NCBI GenBank assembly: GCA_035647455.1 | Contig: DASRNI010000012.1 | Location: 1 to 49,157 of the forward strand | DNA length: 49,157 nt | DNA from: UBA1361 sp035647455 | Lineage (GTDB): Bacteria > Bacillota_I > Bacilli_A > RFN20 > CAG-826 | Reading direction: 5' to 3' | Part shown: piece by piece, positions 1-7,756 of the stretch | How the letters are laid out: every line of letters starts with the position of its first letter | Position numbering within the stretch: position 1 is the stretch's first letter | Translations under genes and position numbers: made by a program | Notes under the pieces: model-generated | Database searches by the model: none | Seen by the model: only the letters and a program-made list of their open reading frames with translations | What the model was told of the DNA's origin: nothing

Positions 1-13
1 TCTTTGTTTGTAA

Positions 14-75
14 AGATAAGTATGTTATCTAACGTTTTCGTTTCTCTTTGTTTTCGCGCCTTTTAATAGTATATT
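14..75 (+). promoter_or_regulatory. candidate feo promoter with upstream dyad
   Basis: An inverted repeat AGATAA-GTATG-TTATCT lies at 14-30. A possible sigma-A promoter follows, TTGTTT at 48-53 and TATATT at 70-75 with a 16-base spacer. The dyad lies upstream of the -35 box, in front of a ferrous iron operon, so binding by an iron regulator (Fur, DtxR or MntR type) is possible. The arms are only 6 bp and AT-rich, so chance is a real alternative. Confidence 0.3.
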
Positions 76-115
76 AAATGTAGTAACGAACGGTTACAAG
101 GATTAGAGATATAAC

Positions 116-361
116 GTGCAAGAGCGTGGACATACACTAGATAAACTTAAAAAAGGCGAAAAAGCGCGTATTTTAAAGGTGAACGGCGAAAACATTATGA
201 TTAGACGCCGGCTTTTTGATATGGGAATTACGAAGGACGTTATCGTTACCGTCACAAAAATTGCTCCACTTGGTGATCCGATTTGTCTTTCCTTGCGTGG
301 TTATAGTTTACTTGTCCGCAAGACCGATGTTAAAGATGTTGAGGTTGAATTAATTCGATGA
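116..361 (+). CDS. feoA: ferrous iron transport protein A (FeoA)
   Basis: This 81-residue protein is a single SH3-like FeoA domain, close to the usual length of about 75. FeoA is a small cytoplasmic partner of the FeoB permease and is thought to modulate Fe(II) uptake. The family pattern is visible: an early leucine/lysine-rich strand, the RRRLFDMGI stretch near residues 30-38, and the conserved ending in which GDPICLSLRGYSLLVRK leads into the last strand. The start is GTG at 116 because an in-frame TAG lies at 104-106 and no ATG gives a complete domain. The AAGG at 98-101 is rather far upstream, so the ribosome binding site is weak. The stop codon overlaps the feoB start (ATGA), which implies translational coupling. 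Confidence 0.9.
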   Translation: MQERGHTLDKLKKGEKARILKVNGENIMIRRRLFDMGITKDVIVTVTKIAPLGDPICLSLRGYSLLVRKTDVKDVEVELIR

Positions 362-2343
362 AAATTGCCTTAATTGGAAATCAAAATAGTGGAAAGTCAC
401 TTCTTTTCAATCATTTAACCGGTTCAAACCAAAAAATTGGTAATTGGCCAGGGGTGACGATTGAACGGAAAACGGGGATTATTCGGACGACGGAAGACGA
501 AATTATCGATTTACCGGGTGTATATTCACTCGCCCCGTATAGCGAAGAAGAAAAGATTGTTCGTAACTTCTTACTTGAAGAAGACGTTGACTTAATTTTA
601 AACGTCGTTGACCAAACAGCGATTGAACGCAGTTTATATTTAACGACGCAGCTTTTAGAATTTAATATCCCCGTTCTAGTTGTCCTTAATATGAGTGACC
701 TTGCTTTTGAACAAGGGATTCGTGTTAACCAAGAGTTACTTGGCGAAATGCTTAACGTCACAACCGTGCCGATATCGGCCCTTAAAAAAAGCGGAATTAA
801 AGACCTGATTCACGTAATTCGTAACCGTGACTTTAAAAAGAAAACCGATATTGCTGTTCTTCCAGCGTTTATTAATGAACGGATTAGTGCGCTTAGTAAA
901 CGCGTGAGCGGGAAAGAAAAAACATTCGCTGCGATTAAAATGCTCGAAAATGATCCCGGTTTCACGAGTGAAATTAGTGACATTGCAAGTACTTACCGCG
1001 CGGAAATTGAAGCGCATTACAAAGGCGATATTTTAGAAATAATTGCCGACTATCGTTATCAGTTTATAACGCATGTGCGGAATGAAACTGTTTCAACATT
1101 ACAAAACCCGAAAACACGGACAGATAAAATTGACCGTGTCTTACTTAACAAATATTTTGCAATTCCTTTTTTCATCATCATTATGTTTTTAGTTTACTTT
1201 ATTGCCGCAGGTCCTGTTGGGCAATATTTAACAGAACTCATTGAAACAGGTGTTGATCTTTTACGCGGTGCGATGCAAAGTTGGTTACCGACAGTCGGTG
1301 CTTCACCGTGGGCGGTTAGTTTACTAACCGACGGTATTTTAGTTGGTGTCGGGGCGATCATTAGTTTCTTACCGCAGCTTATTTTACTCTTTTTCTTAAT
1401 TGCCCTTTTAGAAACGTCTGGTTACTTACCGCGCGTTGCTTTTGTCTTTGATCGACTTTTCCAAAAAGTTGGACTTTCCGGCAAAACAATTATTCCTTTT
1501 ATTATTGGGAGTGGCTGTAGCGTGCCGGGCATTATGGCAACACGAACGATTCATGATGAACGCGAAAAGAAAATGGCGATTATGTTAACGCCGTTTGTCC
1601 CGTGTAGCGCGAAGCTCCCCGTCATTACGCTTTTTGCCGGCTTCTTCTTCCCAAATATTGCAGGGCTTGTTAGTGCTGCCCTTTACTTTTTAGCAATTAT
1701 TATTATTTTACTCAGTGCCTTAATTTTAAAACGCGTTTTTAAAGCAACAAGCACCGGTTCATTTATTTCCGAGTTACCAACGTACAAACGGCCTAACTTT
1801 AATTATATTGTCCGTGATACCTATGAAAAAAGTAGTGCGTTTGTCGTGCAAGCAGGCACACTTATTTTCTTACTATCACTCGTCATTTGGTTACTCGTTA
1901 GTTTTAACTGGCAGTTTCAGTACGCCGTCCCCGTTAACGAAAGTATTCTTAGTGATATTGGGCGGATGTTTGCCTGGTTCTTTTACCCGTTTCTTGGCGA
2001 ATTTAGCTGGGAAGCAAGTGTTTCAATTTTACAAGGTCTCGTCGCGAAAGAACAAGTTATTTCGAGTATGGCAATTATCGCGAACGTCAATGAAGGTAGT
2101 GAAGGACTTAGAACGGCTCTCTTTGCGAGCGAAAGCTTCCGCTTCTTCACCCCGGCAAGTGCTTTTGCCTTTATGGCATTTAATCTTTTTAGTGCGCCGT
2201 GCTTTGGCGCAATTGGCGCGATGCAAAAAGAATTTGGCAGTACACGTAAAATGCTTTTTGCCGTACTTTTCCAAACGGGAATTGCTTATGTGATTGCGAC
2301 ACTAATTTACCAGTTTGGTCATTTATTGGAGGTTTTAATATGA
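358..2343 (+). CDS. feoB: ferrous iron permease FeoB
   Basis: FeoB is the inner-membrane Fe(II) transporter with an N-terminal G-protein domain. The protein has 661 residues, slightly short for the family. G1 is GNQNSGKS (7-14), G3 is DLPG (51-54) and G4 is NMSD (111-114). The membrane part starts near residue 265 and contains the Gate-type segments: GSGCSVPGIMATR and the following VPCSAKLPVI stretch with its conserved cysteine, then LVAKEQVISSM in the second half. The gene overlaps feoA by 4 bases and the next small gene by 4 bases, so this is one coupled feoA-feoB-small-gene operon. Nothing suggests damage. Confidence 0.96.
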   Translation: MKIALIGNQNSGKSLLFNHLTGSNQKIGNWPGVTIERKTGIIRTTEDEIIDLPGVYSLAPYSEEEKIVRNFLLEEDVDLILNVVDQTAIERSLYLTTQLLEFNIPVLVVLNMSDLAFEQGIRVNQELLGEMLNVTTVPISALKKSGIKDLIHVIRNRDFKKKTDIAVLPAFINERISALSKRVSGKEKTFAAIKMLENDPGFTSEISDIASTYRAEIEAHYKGDILEIIADYRYQFITHVRNETVSTLQNPKTRTDKIDRVLLNKYFAIPFFIIIMFLVYFIAAGPVGQYLTELIETGVDLLRGAMQSWLPTVGASPWAVSLLTDGILVGVGAIISFLPQLILLFFLIALLETSGYLPRVAFVFDRLFQKVGLSGKTIIPFIIGSGCSVPGIMATRTIHDEREKKMAIMLTPFVPCSAKLPVITLFAGFFFPNIAGLVSAALYFLAIIIILLSALILKRVFKATSTGSFISELPTYKRPNFNYIVRDTYEKSSAFVVQAGTLIFLLSLVIWLLVSFNWQFQYAVPVNESILSDIGRMFAWFFYPFLGEFSWEASVSILQGLVAKEQVISSMAIIANVNEGSEGLRTALFASESFRFFTPASAFAFMAFNLFSAPCFGAIGAMQKEFGSTRKMLFAVLFQTGIAYVIATLIYQFGHLLEVLI

Positions 2344-2498
2344 GTTTAGCCGATGTCATTATTGTCTTAGTTTTAGCCGTTTTAGTTGGGCTTGTCATTT
2401 ACGTGTTAATTCGTAATCGCCGCTTGAATTGTGCTGGTTGTGCGTATGCGAAAAACTGTGAAACGTACTGTGTGAAAATTAAACCAGAAGACAGCTAA
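2340..2498 (+). CDS. FeoB-associated Cys-rich membrane protein
   Basis: This 52-residue ORF starts at the ATG that overlaps the feoB stop (ATGA) and ends with TAA. Residues 5-24 form one hydrophobic helix. They are followed by basic RNRR and a short tail with four cysteines at 31, 34, 40 and 44 (CxxC...CxxxC). This is the pattern of the FeoB-associated Cys-rich membrane protein family, which is regularly encoded directly after feoB in Bacillota. Its role is not firmly known; the cysteines may bind iron or a cluster at the cytoplasmic face of FeoB. A strong terminator follows 22 bases later and closes the operon. Confidence 0.85.
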   Translation: MSLADVIIVLVLAVLVGLVIYVLIRNRRLNCAGCAYAKNCETYCVKIKPEDS

Positions 2499-2520
2499 TC
2501 ATCAACATACCTTAATTTAC

Positions 2521-2550
2521 GGGAACAACGGAGTTTTGTTCCCTTTTTTT
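2521..2550 (+). terminator. Rho-independent terminator of feo operon
   Basis: Stem GGGAACAA (2521-2528) pairs with TTGTTCCC (2536-2543) around a 7-base loop and is followed by seven T residues (2544-2550). It lies just after the Cys-rich gene. Confidence 0.9.
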
Positions 2551-2607
2551 ATGAAAAAGGCAGGAAATACCGTGTTTTCTTATCATTTTAGCATTATTAG
2601 ACGAGCG

Positions 2608-2620
2608 ACTACGCTACAAT
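2608..2620 (+). promoter_or_regulatory. putative promoter element of lipoprotein gene
   Basis: TACAAT at 2615-2620 is a plausible -10 box. It overlaps the 9-mer ACTACGCTA (2608-2616). No good -35 hexamer is seen 16-18 bases upstream. The same 9-mer occurs at 5937-5945, at nearly the same distance before another secreted-protein gene. It might be a non-sigma-A or activator-dependent promoter element. Confidence 0.35.
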
Positions 2621-2645
2621 ATTAAGAGAATAAAAGAGGTTAATT

Positions 2646-4022
2646 ATGAAAACAAAAAAAGTATTATTATTATTAAGTTTAGCCGCCGTTTTGCTTGGTG
2701 GCTGTAATGAAAAGCGAGATTCGTCTTCGAGCAGTAAAGATTCTTCCGCAGCAACGGAAACAACTACTTCTAGTTCGCTCCCTAGCTCTGAGCTATCAAC
2801 AACCGAAAGTAGCGACGAACTGTATCCACCCGAACCAACAACAATTATTGATGACGATACATATACAATTAGCACGAGTTGGCCCAACAGTGCCTTACAA
2901 GCATATGCGGCAACGTTTGATTTAAAAGATACGCTGCCTAACGTCACACTTGAACGCAAAATTTATCACGCCATCCTTGATTGGGGTTACGATTTTTATT
3001 TCCTAAAAGTCATTACTGATGACGCTGATGACTTACTTGATATCGCGCTTCCGTTTGAAGATGCGGGCTATGATATAACGCTTGACGATGAATATCTTTA
3101 CGCACTTTCCGTGCATGAAGAAATTCAACTTTATGCGTACTATTTACCGGCGAATATTGTTGAACCAAATCGGATTGAAATTATGCTCTTCATCGAAGAA
3201 GTCGCTGAAGATTATCTTTTTGATTATCTTGATGAGCACGATGGTTGGCCAAGTGACGCACTAGCAAGTTACTTTGCTTTAAAAAATTCAACGAGCACTA
3301 TTCCAAGTTTAAGTGATGTGACGGTTAGTTACACACTCCTTATTGATGAAGACCCTTATTTCCCAGATCCGTACTTCCTTATCTTTATTCCTGGAAGCGA
3401 ACGAACACTTGAATACAAAGCACTTTTAGAAAATGACAATTTTGAACTTGAACTTGATGATCCGGACGACATCTATCCTTATTACTACGCTTATAAAGAT
3501 GCAGAAAACCTAGAACTTGAGTTTGGTTACTATGAAAGCGGTGAAGGTTTACCCGCGGGAATGCATATTTATATTACCGCTTATACCGTGATTGAACCAC
3601 CTGCAAATAGTGAACAAGTTTATCGTTTAGATTTTAACTCTACTTCGACTCTCACAACCGCGACTGATAACTTAGGTGTTTGGGAAACTGACGCTTTAAC
3701 AATGACAATTAAAAAAGCTGATTCAACCGTCTTTGTTGGTGGCGACAAAAGTAACGGCGGCTATTGGCATAGTCCGCTTCGTGTTTACGCCGACCAAGAA
3801 GTTACGTTTAGTGTAAGCGGTAAAACAATCGACCAAATCGTCGTTACAACTGATCCGAGTAAAGGAGTGGAAGGACTTGCTGATGGCTTTTTTTATAGCG
3901 CTGTCATCGTGAACACAAACGGGGCAATTATCACTATCAAACCAACAAATAATCAAAGTGAAATCACCGTAACTATTTCAAGCCAGGTGCGCTTTCTAAG
4001 TCTAGAAGTTTATTACGCTTAA
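2646..4022 (+). CDS. acidic surface lipoprotein with duplicated domain
   Basis: The product is a 458-residue secreted lipoprotein. Lysines at 2-5, a hydrophobic core and the lipobox LGGC (Cys20) mark a type II signal peptide. A Ser/Thr-rich linker (about 24-60) follows. Two related modules start with WPxxAL at about 79 and 201; each runs some 105-115 residues and is rich in Asp, Glu and aromatic residues. The last 130 residues form a beta-rich domain resembling the C-terminal sandwich domains of Tenericutes and Erysipelotrichia surface proteins (my recollection of the pattern, not a search). GAGG at 2636-2639 is a good ribosome binding site. The gene appears monocistronic. The ligand is unknown. 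Confidence 0.8.
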   Translation: MKTKKVLLLLSLAAVLLGGCNEKRDSSSSSKDSSAATETTTSSSLPSSELSTTESSDELYPPEPTTIIDDDTYTISTSWPNSALQAYAATFDLKDTLPNVTLERKIYHAILDWGYDFYFLKVITDDADDLLDIALPFEDAGYDITLDDEYLYALSVHEEIQLYAYYLPANIVEPNRIEIMLFIEEVAEDYLFDYLDEHDGWPSDALASYFALKNSTSTIPSLSDVTVSYTLLIDEDPYFPDPYFLIFIPGSERTLEYKALLENDNFELELDDPDDIYPYYYAYKDAENLELEFGYYESGEGLPAGMHIYITAYTVIEPPANSEQVYRLDFNSTSTLTTATDNLGVWETDALTMTIKKADSTVFVGGDKSNGGYWHSPLRVYADQEVTFSVSGKTIDQIVVTTDPSKGVEGLADGFFYSAVIVNTNGAIITIKPTNNQSEITVTISSQVRFLSLEVYYA

Positions 4023-4048
4023 GCATAGCTTAACTTTTAAATAAAAGT

Positions 4049-4077
4049 TTGACACGATATTTTTTGCTTGTTAATAT
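4049..4077 (+). promoter_or_regulatory. sigma-A promoter of MORN gene
   Basis: TTGACA (4049-4054), a 17-base spacer and TAATAT (4072-4077) form a near-consensus promoter. An AT-rich inverted repeat AACTTTTA-AA-TAAAAGTT (4032-4049) touches the -35 box. Confidence 0.65.
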
Positions 4078-4102
4078 TACAATATATTAAGGAGTAGTTA
4101 TT

Positions 4103-4972
4103 ATGACCAAGTATACTTTTCCCGGTGGTACGTATGAAGGTGACGCAGTTAATAATTTACCGCATGGTTCCGGTGTTTTAGAACTCGAAGACGGAACGCA
4201 TTATGAAGGTGAGTTCGTTAACGGGTATAAAGAAGGCGAAGGCGTTGAAACGCGCGCAGACGGGACAAAGTACGTTGGTGCTTTTAAACAAAATCGTTAT
4301 GATGGGTTTGGTATTGTTAATTTTCCCGACGGCACTATTTGGGAAGGCACGTTTAAAGATGGGTTTCCTGATGGCGACGTTAAAATAAAGCACAGTCACG
4401 GCGGTGTCCTGGAAATCAAGTATGTTAACGGTGTTGAAGCAAAAATCGGTCGTTACACGTGGCCAAATGGTGATAGTTACCAAGGCGAATTTGTTGATGG
4501 CATTAAGCATGGCCGCGGTGTTTTCTTTTTTGCAAATGGTGATATTTATTCAGGTGACTTCTTTAATGAAGAAATGACGGGACATGCGACGCTCCATGTA
4601 AGTGACGGCAGTTATCTTGAAGGCGAGTTTGTACAAGGTAAACCGCACGGACCGGCCGTACTTCATCTCAAAGAAGGCGATTATATTGAGGCTAATTACG
4701 AAAATGGCGTGATTAAAGGTGATATTACGTACTATTTAAAAAGTGGCGCCCGCTACGTTGGCGAAATTGATGGCGCAAAAATTACTGGCCAAGGCACACT
4801 TTACATGCCAAACGGTGACAAGTACGTTGGCGCATTTAAAGATGCTGCACTTGATGGTGAAGGGACTTATTACTTCGCTAGCGGTAACTCATTTGTCGGT
4901 ACTTTTAAAGACGGCGATAAAGTTAAAGGGACTTACTTTTACAAAGACGGAACAACAAAAGATTTTCCGTAG
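4103..4972 (+). CDS. MORN-repeat protein
   Basis: The 289-residue protein is built almost wholly from MORN repeats of about 23 residues. I count about twelve units on the pattern (Y/W/F)xGxF...G..HGxGxxxxxxG, for example YEGEF, YVGAF, WEGTF, YQGEF, YSGDF and FVGTF. Units five and nine (LEIKY, IEANY) are degenerate. There is no signal peptide, membrane segment or enzymatic domain, so it should be cytoplasmic. MORN arrays form elongated beta sheets and often mediate protein or lipid contacts; which applies here cannot be told. AAGGAG at 4089-4094 decides the start. The gene is flanked by its own promoter and the rpsD promoter, so it is probably transcribed alone. Confidence 0.85.
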   Translation: MTKYTFPGGTYEGDAVNNLPHGSGVLELEDGTHYEGEFVNGYKEGEGVETRADGTKYVGAFKQNRYDGFGIVNFPDGTIWEGTFKDGFPDGDVKIKHSHGGVLEIKYVNGVEAKIGRYTWPNGDSYQGEFVDGIKHGRGVFFFANGDIYSGDFFNEEMTGHATLHVSDGSYLEGEFVQGKPHGPAVLHLKEGDYIEANYENGVIKGDITYYLKSGARYVGEIDGAKITGQGTLYMPNGDKYVGAFKDAALDGEGTYYFASGNSFVGTFKDGDKVKGTYFYKDGTTKDFP

Positions 4973-5002
4973 TGATTATTTAGATTGATATTTACCTATT
5001 AA

Positions 5003-5031
5003 TTGACAAAGCGTATTATATACGCTATTAT
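5003..5031 (+). promoter_or_regulatory. sigma-A promoter of rpsD
   Basis: TTGACA (5003-5008), 17 bases, TATTAT (5026-5031). It is one of the best promoter matches in the window. It predicts a transcript start near 5038 and an untranslated leader of about 155 bases before rpsD. Confidence 0.75.
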
Positions 5032-5037
5032 TAGCGA

Positions 5038-5193
5038 GCATATTGGCAGCATATAAACACTGCTTGTCTAATGGTCGATACGCAAAGTGTGTTAGTAACT
5101 TAAGCTCTACTGTGAAAGCATTAAGTCGATCATCCGAAGCAATGGGGTTTATACCATTTGTTAAAATGCAAAATAACAAAAGGAGGAAAAACT
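5038..5193 (+). promoter_or_regulatory. putative structured rpsD leader (S4 autoregulation)
   Basis: About 155 bases lie between the predicted start point and the rpsD ATG with no credible ORF. Self-complementary parts are visible: ACACT (about 5059) with AGTGT (about 5085), and AATGG (5141-5145) with CCATT (5154-5158) shortly before the AGGAGG at 5181-5186. In Bacillus subtilis, S4 represses its own gene through a structured rpsD leader. The position and length fit that role, but I have not matched the S4-binding consensus base by base. Confidence 0.45.
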
Positions 5194-5802
5194 ATGCGTG
5201 ATACAGGTTCAACATGGAAAAAATCGCGTCGTCTAAACTATTCAATTTTAGAAACTGGTGAAGAACTACGTCGGCGGCCTTACGGGCCAGGACAACACGG
5301 AAACGCCCGTCGTCGTCGCCCCAGTGAATACGGCATTCAGCTCGTTGAAAAACAAAAGCTCCGTCACACTTACGGTGTTAACGAACGACAATTCCAACGG
5401 CTCTTCTTAATGGCAAAACGCAACAAAGCCGTTATTACTGGTACAGCGTTTATTCAAATTTTAGAATCACGACTTGATAACTTAGTGTTCCGTAGTGGCT
5501 TTGCCGCGACCCGTCGTCAAGCACGACAACTCGTTAATCATGGCCACGTCACCGTTGATGGTAAGAAAGTTGATATTCCAAGTTTCTTAGTCCCCGTTGG
5601 TGCGACAATTAGTCTACGTGAAAAAAGCCGCGACTTAAAGTTACTTAAAATCAACTTAGAACACGACAAAATTATCGTCCCGTTCTTAACCGTTGATACG
5701 GAAAAACTCACAGCGAAGTATGATCGCTTACCCGAACGTACTGAAGTTGCTCAAGAAATTAATGATGCATTAATCATTGAGTTCTACAACCGCTTCTTAT
5801 AG
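5194..5802 (+). CDS. rpsD: 30S ribosomal protein S4
   Basis: S4 is a primary 16S rRNA-binding protein that nucleates small-subunit assembly and is often a translational repressor of its own mRNA. The 202-residue product has the normal length and landmarks: the N-terminal SRRLNYSILETGEEL, RRPYGPGQHG, then the S4 RNA-binding domain from about residue 90 (LESRLDNLVFRSGFA, RQLVNHGHVTVDGKKVDIPS). The start is ATG 5194, not the upstream in-frame ATG at 5158, because AGGAGG lies 7 bases before it and the protein aligns from MRDTGSTWK. The gene stands alone between its own promoter and a strong terminator. Confidence 0.97.
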   Translation: MRDTGSTWKKSRRLNYSILETGEELRRRPYGPGQHGNARRRRPSEYGIQLVEKQKLRHTYGVNERQFQRLFLMAKRNKAVITGTAFIQILESRLDNLVFRSGFAATRRQARQLVNHGHVTVDGKKVDIPSFLVPVGATISLREKSRDLKLLKINLEHDKIIVPFLTVDTEKLTAKYDRLPERTEVAQEINDALIIEFYNRFL

Positions 5803-5822
5803 TCGTTAGTAACAAGATACAT

Positions 5823-5866
5823 AAAAAGGCTGTTAAGAAATTTAAAAAACTTAACAGCTTTTTTTT
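5823..5866 (+). terminator. Rho-independent terminator of rpsD
   Basis: GCTGTTAAG (5829-5837) pairs with CTTAACAGC (5850-5858) and is followed by eight T residues. Flanking A and T runs extend the stem. Confidence 0.92.
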
Positions 5867-5976
5867 ATTTTTATGAACGTTTTCTTTTTGTTAAGGGCGA
5901 TTGTTTCTCTAAATTTAGTATATATTTCGGTAAATAACTACGCTAAACTAAAATTATCAAACAAAGGAGCAGAAAA

Positions 5977-6416
5977 ATGAGAAAAAATCCGTTTTTTATT
6001 TGCCACTTCTATTAACAGCACTACCTCCACTTTGTGATATAGAAACCTGGCCACTTCCGCTATCGTTAAATTACGTTTCCGGACGAATTTACGATTACGA
6101 AGGCGAAGAAGAAAATGAAATTCTTACGAGCAATGAATGAGCCACGATGGAGATAACGATTTTTTCGAACGGCGTTAAAAGCGATGCCGCATTAATAGAA
6201 GATGATGAATACACTGAGCACGGCGAGGGATGTATTGGTACTGAGACTTTTTTCCTGGAATTTAATAATGAACTTCCCGGTCGCTTATTTTATGAAATTG
6301 ATCAAACTAGAGACGGGCTAGCCCAAAATATGTATTTTGATGTTAGCTTTACATTTGCTGATGAACACCCCGCCTATAGCGGTCCTTATATGCCGAGAGA
6401 ACAACAACAGCTTTAA
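5977..6416 (+). pseudogene. decayed secreted-protein gene (frameshift plus in-frame TGA)
   Basis: A good ribosome binding site (AAAGGAG) precedes ATG 5977, but that frame stops after 12 codons. If one A is added to the A6 run at 5982-5987, translation enters the frame of 5988. It then reads as a signal peptide (KKSVFYLPLLLTALPPL) and about 35 more residues, up to TGA at 6138-6140. The same frame continues through ACG-ATG at 6144 to a stop at 6414-6416, giving 89 more residues rich in Asp, Glu and Phe. One coherent reading frame of about 145 codons is thus broken by one indel and one stop. The downstream 6147-6416 ORF has no visible ribosome binding site. I recognise no family. A sequencing error in the A-run would explain the first lesion but not the second. 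Confidence 0.6.
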
Positions 6417-6428
6417 ACAAAACGCATT

Positions 6429-6470
6429 AAAAAAAAGAGCGGTTAAGCTTTTAACGTTTTCTTAACCGCT
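6429..6470 (-). terminator. Rho-independent terminator of tyrS
   Basis: On the minus strand AGCGGTTAAG (6470-6461) pairs with CTTAACCGCT (6447-6438) and is followed by a U run (A8 at 6429-6436 on the plus strand). There is no T-run on the plus side, so it acts for tyrS and not for the pseudogene. Confidence 0.85.
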
Positions 6471-6494
6471 TGAAGATTTATTTAATAAGTATTG

Positions 6495-7745
6495 TTAAGT
6501 TTTTTTACCGACGTAATAATTACGGCGACCCCGCTTAATTACGGCGTATGTCGCATGAAGGAAATATTTTTCGCTTAAAAGTAATTCGGGATCATTTACT
6601 TTAACGCCGTTAAGACTAATTGCGTTACCGTTAATAAATTCACGCGCTTCACGTTTACTTTTTGCTGCGCCAAGAGTAATAAGTGCGTCTTCAAGTTTAA
6701 CGTTTACTGCTAGTGGCGCGGCGAGTTTGTCAAAGAGTTCAGCTAAATTACTTTTTGTGAGTGTCTCAAAGTCACCCGTAAATAGTGCTTCACTCATTTT
6801 AATTGCGGTGACTGCTTCTTTTTCGTTATGAACAATTTTCACAACTTCATAAGCAAGACGTTTTTGCGCCTGCCGCTTATGCGCTGCTTCTAAGTGCTCT
6901 TGATTAAGCGCTTCTATTTCTTCTTTACTTAAAAACGTTAATACTTTTAAGTATTTTAAAGCGTCTTCGTCGCTTACATTAATAAAATACTGGTAAAGCG
7001 CATATGGGCTAAACTTTTCTTTGTCGATAAAGAGCGCACCATCAACACTTTTACCAAATTTGTCACCTTGGCTATCAGTTAATAAGTGGGCAGTCATTAC
7101 TTCAACGTTCGTGCGTTCACCATTAACGCGGCGAATAAGATCAAGGCCACTTACTAAGTTGCCCCATTGGTCACTGCCACCAATTTGCATTGTAACACCG
7201 TAGTTTTCATGTAAATGCAAGAAATCAATACTTTGTAACACCATATAACTAAATTCGGTATAACTGATTCCGGTTTCTAAGCGTGACTTTACTGTATCTT
7301 TCGCGAGCATATAGTTAATCCCAAAATGTTTACCGTAATCACGGAGATAACTAAGTAAGCTAATTTTGCTGAGCCAATCGTAGTTATTAACGATTTCGCC
7401 TTTATTTTTATCATTAAATTCGAGATAGCGTTCAAGTTGCTCTCTAATTTTTTCGGTGTTCAGGGCGATTTCCTTTTCATCTAACAATTGCCGTTCACTT
7501 GTCCGGCCACTTGGGTCACCAATCATCCCGGTCGCACCACCAACAACGGCGATAATTTTATGGCCCGCTTGTTGGAGCCGCATGAGTGTCATCACCATGA
7601 CAAAGTTACCCATATGCATACTTGCTGCACTTGGGTCAAAGCCACAGTAAATCACTTGCGGAGTACTGAGCATTTTTTTAATTTCTTCTTCAGAAGAAAA
7701 GTCTTTAATTAAATTGCGATATTTTAAATCTTCATAAAGTGTCAT
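6495..7745 (-). CDS. tyrS: tyrosine--tRNA ligase
   Basis: This class I synthetase charges tRNA-Tyr in the cytoplasm. It has the standard 416 residues of the TyrS1 family. The HIGH-type motif is HMGN (44-47), preceded by YCGFDPSA, and the KMSKS-type loop is KFGKS (229-233). GGSDQWGN (189-196) is the family's tyrosine/adenylate-binding segment. The C-terminal 65 residues form an S4-like tRNA-binding domain. AAAGG upstream supports the start. The gene begins 11 bases after the LacI-family gene, with no T-box or promoter between them, so tyrS should be co-transcribed with the regulator, an unusual arrangement. A strong terminator follows. Confidence 0.97.
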   Translation of the reverse strand: MTLYEDLKYRNLIKDFSSEEEIKKMLSTPQVIYCGFDPSAASMHMGNFVMVMTLMRLQQAGHKIIAVVGGATGMIGDPSGRTSERQLLDEKEIALNTEKIREQLERYLEFNDKNKGEIVNNYDWLSKISLLSYLRDYGKHFGINYMLAKDTVKSRLETGISYTEFSYMVLQSIDFLHLHENYGVTMQIGGSDQWGNLVSGLDLIRRVNGERTNVEVMTAHLLTDSQGDKFGKSVDGALFIDKEKFSPYALYQYFINVSDEDALKYLKVLTFLSKEEIEALNQEHLEAAHKRQAQKRLAYEVVKIVHNEKEAVTAIKMSEALFTGDFETLTKSNLAELFDKLAAPLAVNVKLEDALITLGAAKSKREAREFINGNAISLNGVKVNDPELLLSEKYFLHATYAVIKRGRRNYYVGKKT

Positions 7746-7756
7746 AATTTGCCTTT

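Noticed and set aside
4032..4049. AT-rich inverted repeat AACTTTTA-AA-TAAAAGTT as a terminator
   Set aside because: It has no GC pairs in quantity and no T-run; it overlaps the MORN promoter and may be chance.
5158..5193. Upstream in-frame ATG for rpsD
   Set aside because: It has no ribosome binding site and adds residues absent from S4; AGGAGG sits before ATG 5194.
6138..6140. TGA read as Trp or selenocysteine in the 5977-6416 locus
   Set aside because: TGA ends several genes in this window (feoA, feoB, the M42 gene), and the same locus carries a second lesion, so decay is simpler. No SECIS-like hairpin was noticed.
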